DNA from: Aliibacillus thermotolerans
Lineage (GTDB): Bacteria > Bacillota > Bacilli > Bacillales > Marinococcaceae
NCBI RefSeq assembly: GCF_027853235.1
Contig: NZ_WKJG01000039.1
Coordinates: forward strand, 149,780 to 213,779
Length of the DNA stretch: 64,000 nucleotides
Direction: 5' to 3'
Notes under the pieces: generated by a model
Database searches by the model: none
Seen by the model: only the letters and a program-made list of their open reading frames with translations
What the model was told of the DNA's origin: nothing
Program-made: the position numbers and the translations under genes
In this document: one piece after another, positions 28,647 to 36,885 of the stretch
How the letters are laid out: every line of letters begins with the position of its first letter
Position numbering within the stretch: the first letter of the stretch is position 1

Positions 28647-29762
28647 ATGAGCACAGCTCGTGGTTTGGAAGGAGTAGTTGCAACGACGTCCAGTGTCAGT
28701 TCTATTATCGACGATGTTTTGACGTATCAAGGGTACAACATTGATGACTTAGCAGAAAACGCTTCATTTGAAGAAGTCATTTTCCTTTTGTGGAATGGCC
28801 GTTTACCGAAGCAAGAAGAGTTGGACCAGCTAACACAAGATTTAGCGGATAATATGGATGTTCCACAAGAAATTTTTGATTACATGAAAGCTTATCCAAT
28901 TGACAAAGTACATCCAATGGCAGCGCTTCGCACAGCTATTTCTCAATTAGCACTTTATGACGAAGAAGCAGATGACATGTCTGAGGAAGCAAACAAAAGA
29001 AAGGCGATTCGCATTCAAGCAAAAATACCAGCAATCGTAACAGGCTTTAGCCGTATTCGGGAAGGAAAAGAACCAGTTGCTCCGAAAAAAGATTTGAGCT
29101 TCGCTGCGAACTTTTTGTACATGCTAAAGGGAGAAACACCGGACGACATTTCTGTTACTGCTTTCAATAAAGCACTCGTATTGCATGCTGATCACGAGTT
29201 GAATGCTTCTACCTTTACGTCCCGTGTGTGTGTTGCCACACTATCTGATGTATACTCCGGGATTACTGCCGCAATCGGAGCGTTGAAAGGGCCATTACAC
29301 GGTGGCGCCAATGAACGCGTGATGAAAATGCTTACGGAAATTGGAGATGTTGATGGAGTTGAGCCATATCTCCGCAAAGCATTTGAAAATAAAGAAAAAA
29401 TTATGGGATTCGGTCATCGTGTCTATAAAAAAGGTGATCCACGTGCGAAACATTTGCGTGAAATGTCCCGTCAACTCACTGAAATTACCGGGGAAACAAA
29501 ATGGTACGAAATGTCTATCAAAATGGAAGAGATTGTCGTAAAAGAGAAAGGACTTCCACCAAACGTTGATTTTTACTCTGCTTCTGTGTATCATAGCCTA
29601 GGGATTGATCATGATTTATTCACGCCAATTTTTGCAACGAGCCGTACTTCTGGTTGGTTAGCACACATTTTAGAACAATATAGTGACAACCGCTTAATCC
29701 GCCCACGTGCTGAATATGTCGGTCCCGAAAAACAAACATACGTACCAATCAATGAAAGATAA
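28647..29762 (+). CDS. citZ: Citrate synthase CitZ
   Basis: 371 residues, the small dimeric Gram-positive type. HADHELNASTFTSR, GPLHGGANERVM and FGHRVYKKGDPRA are the active-site segments and NVDFYSASVYH holds the catalytic aspartate. It condenses oxaloacetate and acetyl-CoA. First gene of the citZ-icd-mdh group, under its own promoter with a long leader; AAAAGGAGAGG precedes the ATG. Confidence 0.97.
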   Translation: MSTARGLEGVVATTSSVSSIIDDVLTYQGYNIDDLAENASFEEVIFLLWNGRLPKQEELDQLTQDLADNMDVPQEIFDYMKAYPIDKVHPMAALRTAISQLALYDEEADDMSEEANKRKAIRIQAKIPAIVTGFSRIREGKEPVAPKKDLSFAANFLYMLKGETPDDISVTAFNKALVLHADHELNASTFTSRVCVATLSDVYSGITAAIGALKGPLHGGANERVMKMLTEIGDVDGVEPYLRKAFENKEKIMGFGHRVYKKGDPRAKHLREMSRQLTEITGETKWYEMSIKMEEIVVKEKGLPPNVDFYSASVYHSLGIDHDLFTPIFATSRTSGWLAHILEQYSDNRLIRPRAEYVGPEKQTYVPINER

Positions 29763-29806
29763 ATCATGATGAAAAAGCCGACATGGCTACCACTAATATG
29801 ATGTTT

Positions 29807-29957
29807 ATGTTCAAAAAGAACGGAGCAAGGAACTGATGGAGATTCTCTTCATTGGTTCCTCTCCTCATGCCAATCCCCTCGATCGAAACCAAACCTTCTT
29901 CCAAAAAAATGCTGCAATGCATGTAGAACAAATGATTCCCATTTCCTTTTTGAACAT
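29807..29957 (+). other. Structured citZ-icd intercistronic element
   Basis: ATGTTCAAAAAG (29807-29818) and its exact reverse complement CTTTTTGAACAT (29946-29957) enclose 127 bases. Inside, GGAACTGATGGAGA (29829-29842) pairs over all 14 positions (with G-U pairs) with TCTTCATTGGTTCC (29846-29859) across a three-base loop. No T run follows, so this is not an ordinary terminator. It might control icd expression relative to citZ. Confidence 0.6.
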
Positions 29958-29994
29958 TAAATATGTTTTAAATACTTAGCAGGAGGTTATAAAT

Positions 29995-31263
29995 ATGTCT
30001 ACTGGTGAAAAAATTACTACAACAAATGGTGTCTTGAACGTTCCGGATCAACCGATTATCCCTTTTATTGAAGGAGATGGAACGGGTCCTGATATTTGGG
30101 CAGCTGCCAGTCGTGTGTTGGATGCCGCAGTCGAAAAAGCATACAATGGGAAGAAAAAAATTCAGTGGAAAGAAATTCTCGTTGGTGAGAAAGCGTATAA
30201 TGAAACAGGAGAATGGCTGCCAAACGAATCTTTAGAAGCAATTCGCGAGTATTTGATCGCGATTAAAGGTCCACTTACAACTCCAATCGGTGGAGGGATT
30301 CGTTCGTTAAACGTAGCACTTCGTCAAAAATTAGATCTATTCACTTGCCTTCGACCTGTACGTCACTTTACCGGAGTGCCTTCTCCAGTGAAGCGACCGG
30401 AAGACGTAAACATGGTTATTTTCCGTGAAAATACGGAAGATATTTATGCAGGAATTGAATATAAAGAAGGCACGGACGAAGTGAAAAAAGTCATCAAATT
30501 CCTGCAAGAGGAAATGGGTGTGAACAACATTCGCTTCCCGGAAACCTCCGGAATCGGAATTAAGCCGGTGTCAAAAGAAGGTACCGAACGTCTCGTTCGA
30601 GCAGCCATTCAATATGCCCTTCAAGAAGGTAGAAAAAGTGTGACGCTCGTTCATAAAGGAAACATTATGAAGTTTACTGAAGGAGCGTTTAAAAACTGGG
30701 GGTATGACCTAGCGGAACGGGAATTTGGAGATAAAGTATTTACATGGAATGAGTACGATGAAATCGTTGAAAAAGAAGGTCGCGATGCTGCAAATGCTGC
30801 ACAAGCGAAAGCGGAAGAAGAAGGAAAACTCATCATTAAAGATGCGATTGCAGATATTTTCTTGCAACAAATTTTAACTCGTCCGAAAGAGTTCGACGTG
30901 GTGGCTACAATGAACTTGAACGGGGACTATATTTCCGACGCGCTTGCTGCGCAAGTTGGCGGAATTGGAATTGCTCCGGGAGCAAACATTAACTATGAAA
31001 CGGGACATGCCATCTTTGAAGCAACTCACGGCACTGCACCAAAATATGCCGGTTTAGACAAAGTGAACCCATCTTCTGTCATTTTATCTGGAGAACTGAT
31101 GCTTCGTCATCTCGGTTGGAATGAAGCAGCGGACTTAATCATTGCTTCCATGGACAAAACGATTGCAAGCAAAGTAGTGACTTATGACTTCGCTCGTTTG
31201 ATGGAAGGTGCACAAGAAGTAAAATGCTCTGAATTTGCTGATGAACTCATTAAAAATATGTAA
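29995..31263 (+). CDS. icd: Isocitrate dehydrogenase (NADP)
   Basis: 422 residues, bacterial NADP type. [13 protein letters not shown] has the substrate-binding serine that is phosphorylated in enterics; [15 protein letters not shown] and [11 protein letters not shown] are metal and cofactor motifs. It converts isocitrate to 2-oxoglutarate. AGGAGG lies ahead of the ATG. Separated from citZ by a structured 232-base gap and followed 27 bases later by mdh. Confidence 0.97.
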   Translation: MSTGEKITTTNGVLNVPDQPIIPFIEGDGTGPDIWAAASRVLDAAVEKAYNGKKKIQWKEILVGEKAYNETGEWLPNESLEAIREYLIAIKGPLTTPIGGGIRSLNVALRQKLDLFTCLRPVRHFTGVPSPVKRPEDVNMVIFRENTEDIYAGIEYKEGTDEVKKVIKFLQEEMGVNNIRFPETSGIGIKPVSKEGTERLVRAAIQYALQEGRKSVTLVHKGNIMKFTEGAFKNWGYDLAEREFGDKVFTWNEYDEIVEKEGRDAANAAQAKAEEEGKLIIKDAIADIFLQQILTRPKEFDVVATMNLNGDYISDALAAQVGGIGIAPGANINYETGHAIFEATHGTAPKYAGLDKVNPSSVILSGELMLRHLGWNEAADLIIASMDKTIASKVVTYDFARLMEGAQEVKCSEFADELIKNM

Positions 31264-31290
31264 TGATAGATGAAATCGGGGGGCTATAGA

Positions 31291-32235
31291 GTGACAATTA
31301 CACGGCGGAAAATTTCTGTAATTGGTGGAGGTTTCACCGGTTCCACAACAGCGTTTATGTTGGCGCAAAAAGAGCTTGGGGATATCGTTCTAGTTGATAT
31401 TCCAGACAACGAAAACCCAACAAAAGGGAAAGCATTGGATATGTTAGAGGCAACTCCCGTGATGGGTTCCGATGTACAAGTAATTGGAACGGCCAATTAT
31501 GAAGATACGAAAGACTCTGATGTCGTCATCATTACAGCAGGCATTGCGAGAAAACCGGGAATGAGTCGAGATGATCTTGTAACAACCAATGCGAAAATTA
31601 TGAAATCAGTCACGAAAGAAATAGTGAAACATTCGCCAAATTGTTATATCATCGTGCTAACAAATCCAGCGGATGCGATGACTTATACCGTTTATAAAGA
31701 ATCCGGTTTTCCTAAACACCGCGTGATGGGACAGTCAGGTATATTAGATACCGCTCGTTTTCGAACCTTTGTCGCCCAAGAGTTACATGTGTCGGTAGAA
31801 GATGTCCAAGGGTTCGTCTTAGGTGGTCATGGGGACGATATGGTGCCACTGATCCGCTACTCCAATGTAGGAGGAGTACCGCTCTCAAAACTTCTTTCTG
31901 ATGAACAAATAGAGGCAATCGTGGAACGTACGAGAAAAGGGGGCGGAGAGATTGTGCAATTGCTTGGAAATGGCAGTGCTTATTATGCCCCGGCAGCATC
32001 CCTTACAGAAATGACCGAAGCTATTTTAAAAAATAAAAGACGCATTCTTCCGTCTATCGCCTATTTAGAAGGAGAGTATCACTTCCATGATCTCTATCTA
32101 GGTGTTCCGACAATTTTAGGCGGTAAAGGGGTAGAAAAAGTCATTGAACTAGACTTGACCGATGAAGAAAAAAAGGCGCTTGAGAAATCAGCAGCGTCGG
32201 TTCGAGAAGTAATGAAAGCACTCCCGAAAGAATGA
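31291..32235 (+). CDS. mdh: Malate dehydrogenase (LDH-like)
   Basis: 314 residues. [10 protein letters not shown] is the NAD-binding loop, [11 protein letters not shown] the mobile loop with the malate-specific arginines, and [10 protein letters not shown] contains the catalytic histidine. GTG 31291 lies eight bases after CGGGGGG and gives the expected N-terminus; an ATG seven codons upstream would include the RBS. Last gene of the group, followed by a terminator. Confidence 0.96.
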   Translation: MTITRRKISVIGGGFTGSTTAFMLAQKELGDIVLVDIPDNENPTKGKALDMLEATPVMGSDVQVIGTANYEDTKDSDVVIITAGIARKPGMSRDDLVTTNAKIMKSVTKEIVKHSPNCYIIVLTNPADAMTYTVYKESGFPKHRVMGQSGILDTARFRTFVAQELHVSVEDVQGFVLGGHGDDMVPLIRYSNVGGVPLSKLLSDEQIEAIVERTRKGGGEIVQLLGNGSAYYAPAASLTEMTEAILKNKRRILPSIAYLEGEYHFHDLYLGVPTILGGKGVEKVIELDLTDEEKKALEKSAASVREVMKALPKE

Positions 32236-32248
32236 TAACATCATCTAG

Positions 32249-32282
32249 AAAAGAGATTGTCCAAGAGGGCAATCTCTTTTTC
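32249..32282 (+). terminator. Intrinsic terminator after mdh
   Basis: AAAGAGATTGTCC / GGGCAATCTCTTT stem and T run; separates the TCA group from phoPR. Confidence 0.9.
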
Positions 32283-32392
32283 GGTGCAAAAATTTCTTAT
32301 TTACCTTCCATGATTTTGTGAAGAGATAATTGTGTAGTCATGTTATAGTTAATATGTACCCTTGATAACTTTCTTTAGGATGGTGGAAAGTC

Positions 32393-33097
32393 ATGACACA
32401 AAAATTTTTGGTGGTTGAAGATGAAGAGTCTATTGCGACCCTCATTAAATACAACCTAGAACAAGCCGGCTATGAGGTAGAGGTAGCAGAGGATGGCGAA
32501 ATAGCGATAGACAAATTTAAAAATAAACCGTTTGATTTTGTTATGTTAGACATCATGTTACCAAAAGTGGACGGCATTGAAGTGTGCCGGGAAATTCGAC
32601 AACAGAGTCGTCACGTGCCCATTTTAATGTTGACCGCTAAAGACGACGAATTTGATAAAGTACTCGGACTGGAATTAGGTGCAGATGATTATATGACAAA
32701 ACCGTTTAGCCCAAGAGAACTGATGGCACGTGTAAGAGCAATATTACGAAGAGTGAGTGAAGACCAACAACCAAAGGAAGAAGAAATCAAGAAAATAGAA
32801 ATCGGCGCATTGACGATTTATCCCGAAAACTATGAAGCCTATTTAAATGGTGAACCGATTGACTTAACCCCGAAAGAATTTGAATTGCTTCTATACTTAG
32901 TGAACGGAAAAGGGAAAGTAATAACTCGGGATCAATTATTAAATGCGGTATGGAACTATGAATTTGTTGGGGACACTCGCATTGTCGACGTACACATTAG
33001 TCATTTACGCGATAAAATTGAACCAAACACAAAAAAACCGACGTACATTAAAACGGTGCGGGGACTCGGGTATAAATTTGAGGGACCTTCCGCATGA
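32393..33097 (+). CDS. phoP: Phosphate-response regulator PhoP
   Basis: 234-residue OmpR-family regulator: receiver domain with acidic pocket (VVEDEE) and phospho-acceptor D53 (MLDIMLP), conserved lysine in TKPF, then a winged-helix domain ending TIKTVRGLGYKFE-like. The position between mdh and polA and the overlapping kinase gene identify it as PhoP. A TGTTATAGT extended -10 occurs at 32341-32349. The stop overlaps the phoR start (ATGA). Confidence 0.95.
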   Translation: MTQKFLVVEDEESIATLIKYNLEQAGYEVEVAEDGEIAIDKFKNKPFDFVMLDIMLPKVDGIEVCREIRQQSRHVPILMLTAKDDEFDKVLGLELGADDYMTKPFSPRELMARVRAILRRVSEDQQPKEEEIKKIEIGALTIYPENYEAYLNGEPIDLTPKEFELLLYLVNGKGKVITRDQLLNAVWNYEFVGDTRIVDVHISHLRDKIEPNTKKPTYIKTVRGLGYKFEGPSA

Positions 33098-34770
33098 ATC
33101 GCTTTCAGACACGCTTGTTCATCGGATTTTTACTTGTCACGCTATTTGTATTAACAACACTCGGATTAATAGTTGGGCAATTAGTGGCAAGCTATTACAA
33201 AGATACGTTAACAGAGCGTCTGGAGCGGGAATTGACACTTAGTGCCGCCGTGTTGGAAACATTAGAACGTAATGAATGGGAATCATTTTTAAAGGAATTA
33301 TCCACTCGGCTGGATGTTCAAGTGCAAATGAATATCCAAGAAGAAGCGCTCATTGTTGATCCGGAAGAAGGGATTGTTTCGACATTTCCAGAAGAGCAAG
33401 AAGATTTACTATTGTTGGAGGAATCATTTTGGAATGACACAGGCTCATTACAATTTGCATTACCAGTGGAGCAGCAGTTAGAGGATTTCCATCGCTACAT
33501 GTGGATTTTTATCTTTATTAGCTTTTCTCTAGCTTTTTTCATCATTGCAATGATGAGTTATCGCATCACGTTAGAATTAACTCGCCCGATTAGTCATGTG
33601 ACAAACGTAGCGAATGAACTGGCAAAAGGAAATTTTAAAGTCCGGACCTACGATAGAAGAAAAGATGAAATTGGTCAATTAATGCGTTCCATGAATATGT
33701 TAGCGTACAATTTAGATCAAATTACAACCCATTCCCAAATTCAACAGGAACGTCTCGAAGCGCTAATTCAACACATGGGGAGCGGCTTAATCTTTATCAG
33801 TGAACGTGGGGACATTGCGGTGATTAACCAATATTGTAAAGATATTTTTAACACGGATACAGATCAGTGGCTGAACGAATTGTATCATCAAGTCATTCCG
33901 GAAAAGCCAGTGAACGATCTAATTCAACAAATTTTCTTTACAGAACAAAAAATACGTAAACAGATTCAGTTTCAGCAACGTATTCCCGATAAACATTATG
34001 AAGTGTATGGTGCACCGGTTGTAGGAGATAATCATGAGTTGCGAGGAGTGGTTCTTGTCTTACACGATATTACAGAGTTAAAACGATTAGAAAATATTCG
34101 CAGAGACTTTGTCGCCAATGTATCCCATGAATTAAAGACGCCCATGACTTCTTTAAAAGGCTTTACAGAAACATTACTAGACGGTGCCATGGACGATGAA
34201 AAAGCACGGAAGCAATTTTTACAAATTATTTGGAAAGAAAGTGATCGTCTTTCCCATCTCATTGATGATTTACTACATCTTTCCAAATTAGAAAGAGAAG
34301 ATTTGGAGTTGGAGTGGCAAGAGATTCAAGTGACAGAAATTGCAAAAGAAGTCATTGAACTATTACGCTCAAAAGCAGAAGAAAAAAGTATTACTTTAAC
34401 TACGACTTTCCAACCTGAGCTAACAATGATTGGTGATCCCCTTCGATTTCGACAAATACTCATTAATTTAGTCAGTAATGCGATCAATTACACTTCTCCC
34501 CATGGCCAAGTATGGGTGGAGGTGATGGAAAAAGAAAATCAAGTGGTCATGATCGTTAAGGATAACGGCATTGGCATTAGTGAAGAAGAAATCCCAAGAA
34601 TTTTTGAACGTTTTTATCGAGTGGACAAAGCACGTAGTCGGAATTCTGGTGGAACGGGTTTAGGACTCGCAATTGTCAAACATATCGTGGAGGCTTTTGA
34701 AGGTGATATTCAAGTAGACAGTGAAAAAGGGAAAGGGACAATATTTATTGTGAAGCTTCCGCAACGTTAA
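33094..34770 (+). CDS. phoR: Phosphate sensor histidine kinase PhoR
   Basis: 558 residues. TM1 (about 7-30), an extracytoplasmic domain of about 105 residues rich in acidic residues, TM2 (about 138-160), HAMP, PAS (about 215-315), HisKA with H345 in NVSHELKTP, and HATPase motifs DNGIGI and GGTGLGLAI. It phosphorylates PhoP under phosphate limitation. Slightly shorter than B. subtilis PhoR (579). Translationally coupled to phoP. Confidence 0.95.
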   Translation: MNRFQTRLFIGFLLVTLFVLTTLGLIVGQLVASYYKDTLTERLERELTLSAAVLETLERNEWESFLKELSTRLDVQVQMNIQEEALIVDPEEGIVSTFPEEQEDLLLLEESFWNDTGSLQFALPVEQQLEDFHRYMWIFIFISFSLAFFIIAMMSYRITLELTRPISHVTNVANELAKGNFKVRTYDRRKDEIGQLMRSMNMLAYNLDQITTHSQIQQERLEALIQHMGSGLIFISERGDIAVINQYCKDIFNTDTDQWLNELYHQVIPEKPVNDLIQQIFFTEQKIRKQIQFQQRIPDKHYEVYGAPVVGDNHELRGVVLVLHDITELKRLENIRRDFVANVSHELKTPMTSLKGFTETLLDGAMDDEKARKQFLQIIWKESDRLSHLIDDLLHLSKLEREDLELEWQEIQVTEIAKEVIELLRSKAEEKSITLTTTFQPELTMIGDPLRFRQILINLVSNAINYTSPHGQVWVEVMEKENQVVMIVKDNGIGISEEEIPRIFERFYRVDKARSRNSGGTGLGLAIVKHIVEAFEGDIQVDSEKGKGTIFIVKLPQR

Positions 34771-34841
34771 ATGAAGTGATGGATAGATAGAAAAGATTTA
34801 GACGCTTTATCATAAAGAGAGATGGAAGAGGAGGAGACGTT

Positions 34842-35861
34842 TTGTTGTCAATAAGACAAGTGATACTCGGTTTCGTTTCATTCATTGGTATTGTTATTTT
34901 GGCTTTATTTCTTCTTACGGGCTGGTATACAGTTTCAGAATCGGAACAAGCAGCACTCATCACCTTTGGTCGAGTGGATGAAACTGTTACCGAGCCGGGT
35001 TTGAAATTTAAACTTCCTTGGCCGATTCAAAAAGCAGAAGTGCTTCCCGCCTCTACGAATAGTTTAAGAGTCGGATATGAAACGACAGAAGATGGAGAAG
35101 TGGCGGAATATAACGATGAAGCAAAGATGATTACGGGAGATGAAAACATTTTATTCGTTGATTTAGTCGTTCAGTGGAGAATCACTGATCCGGAACAATA
35201 TTTGTTTAATGCAGACGATCCTGAAAATATTTTATATCAAGCATCGTCAGCGTCTCTTCGTGGTGTCATCGGGAATTCGGAAGTAGATGACGTTTTAACG
35301 GACCAAAGAGCTGAAATTGAAGGAACTGTGCTGGAGTCCTTAACAGCATTACTGGAAGATTATCAGATTGGAATCACTGTGTTAGATGTAAAATTACAAA
35401 ACGTAGAACTTCCAACCGATGAAGTGCGCAAAGCGTTTACAGCGGTCACGGACGCCCGGGAAGAACGATTAACGAAAATTAATGAAGCGAATAAATATCG
35501 CAATCAACAAATTAACGAAGCAGAAGGGGAAAAAGATGCGATTATTTCCCGAGCAGAAGGACAACGGGCGGAAAGAATTGAAAGAGCCCGGGGGGAAGCT
35601 GCACGGTTTAATGCGTTGTATGATGAATATATAAATAATCCAGATGTGACAAGACAACGCCTCGTATTAGAAACCCTCCAAGATGTTTTGCCGGATACGG
35701 AGCTATATATTATTGATAGTCAGCAAGACACCGTAAACTATTTACCAATTCGTCCATTGGAACGCCAAGCGGGAGAAGCTGCCGTACGGGATAAAGACAA
35801 CAACAATAATCAAGAAAATGACCAAAGCGATGATAACGGAGGTGAGAATAGTGGCCGATGA
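34842..35861 (+). CDS. hflK: HflK, SPFH-domain membrane protein
   Basis: 339 residues: membrane anchor (about 7-27), SPFH/prohibitin domain (EQAALITFGRVDETV to about 220), coiled coil rich in R, E and A, and an acidic Asn/Asp/Gln-rich tail. In E. coli HflK and HflC form a large ring that restrains the FtsH protease. Two adjacent TTG codons are possible starts (34842, 34845) behind AGGAGGAG. The 3' end overlaps hflC by eleven bases. Lies after phoPR; I know of no HflKC in B. subtilis. Confidence 0.9.
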   Translation: MLSIRQVILGFVSFIGIVILALFLLTGWYTVSESEQAALITFGRVDETVTEPGLKFKLPWPIQKAEVLPASTNSLRVGYETTEDGEVAEYNDEAKMITGDENILFVDLVVQWRITDPEQYLFNADDPENILYQASSASLRGVIGNSEVDDVLTDQRAEIEGTVLESLTALLEDYQIGITVLDVKLQNVELPTDEVRKAFTAVTDAREERLTKINEANKYRNQQINEAEGEKDAIISRAEGQRAERIERARGEAARFNALYDEYINNPDVTRQRLVLETLQDVLPDTELYIIDSQQDTVNYLPIRPLERQAGEAAVRDKDNNNNQENDQSDDNGGENSGR

Positions 35862-36783
35862 TAACGTATTAAATATGAATGACAGACGCTCCCGTCCCCC
35901 GTGGACAAAATGGATTCGAACAGGCCTTATTCTCGTTGTTCTATTATTTATCCTTCTTGTTGGAATCATGAATGTTTTTATCGTGAAACAAGGGGAATAT
36001 AAAGTCGTTTCACAATTTGGGGAAGTGGTACGTATTATTGACTCCCCGGGCTTAAATGCAAAAGTGCCATTCATTCAGCAAGTATCCTCTTTGCCAAAAT
36101 ATCAAATGAGTTATGACATTACTTCCGCTGAAATTAATACCCTTGATAAAAAACGTGTATTAATTGACAATTATGCGGTGTGGAGAATTAGTAATCCTCA
36201 TGACATGATTGCTAATGCTCGCACCGTTGAAAATGCGGAATCAATTATGGCAAACTTTATTAACTCTGTCATTCGTTCGGAACTCGGACGTTTAGAATTC
36301 GAACAAATTATTAACGAAGAAGATTCCGCACGAGGAGACATTAATGCAATGGTCACTGAGCGTGTGAACAGTCTACTGGCGGAAGGAAGTTACGGAATAG
36401 AAGTGACGGATATTCGCATGAAAAGAACGGATCTTCCAGAAGATAATGAACAAGCAGTGTACCGTCGCATGATTTCCGAAAGAGAATCGACTGCACAAGA
36501 ATATTTATCAGAAGGAGATGCGGAAGCAAATCGAATTCGTGCCAACACGGATCGGGAAGTGACAGAAATGCTATCGCAAGCAGAAGCGGATGCTGAAGAA
36601 ATTATCGGGGAAGGAGAAGCAGAAGCAGCAGCGATTTACAACAGTTCCTTCGGTCGGGATCCGGAGTTTTATGAGTTGTACAAAACGTTGCAAACATATC
36701 AACAAACCATTGGGGAAGATACTGTCATCGTGTTACCATCAGATTCCCCGTACGCTCGAATATTAATGGGATATGTTGACTAA
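35851..36783 (+). CDS. hflC: HflC, SPFH-domain membrane protein
   Basis: 310 residues: membrane helix about 23-43 followed by FIVKQGEYKVVSQFGEVV (start of the SPFH domain) and a long acidic coiled coil. Partner of HflK in a complex thought to regulate FtsH. GTG 35851 has GGAGGT seven bases upstream and lies within the hflK end, so the pair is coupled. The open frame extends eleven codons upstream without an RBS. Confidence 0.9.
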   Translation: MADDNVLNMNDRRSRPPWTKWIRTGLILVVLLFILLVGIMNVFIVKQGEYKVVSQFGEVVRIIDSPGLNAKVPFIQQVSSLPKYQMSYDITSAEINTLDKKRVLIDNYAVWRISNPHDMIANARTVENAESIMANFINSVIRSELGRLEFEQIINEEDSARGDINAMVTERVNSLLAEGSYGIEVTDIRMKRTDLPEDNEQAVYRRMISERESTAQEYLSEGDAEANRIRANTDREVTEMLSQAEADAEEIIGEGEAEAAAIYNSSFGRDPEFYELYKTLQTYQQTIGEDTVIVLPSDSPYARILMGYVD

Positions 36784-36798
36784 TCCAATACGATGTGT

Positions 36799-36842
36799 AA
36801 AAGGGTGACTTCTCTGTGACGATCAGAGGGGCTACCCTTTTT
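36799..36842 (+). terminator. Intrinsic terminator after hflC
   Basis: Long imperfect stem AAAAGGGT...CTCTG / CAGAG...ACCCTTTT with T tail, before polA. Confidence 0.85.
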
Positions 36843-36885
36843 CACCAATCAGAAGATGAAAAAATAGGAAGAGAGGGGCTTTTTT

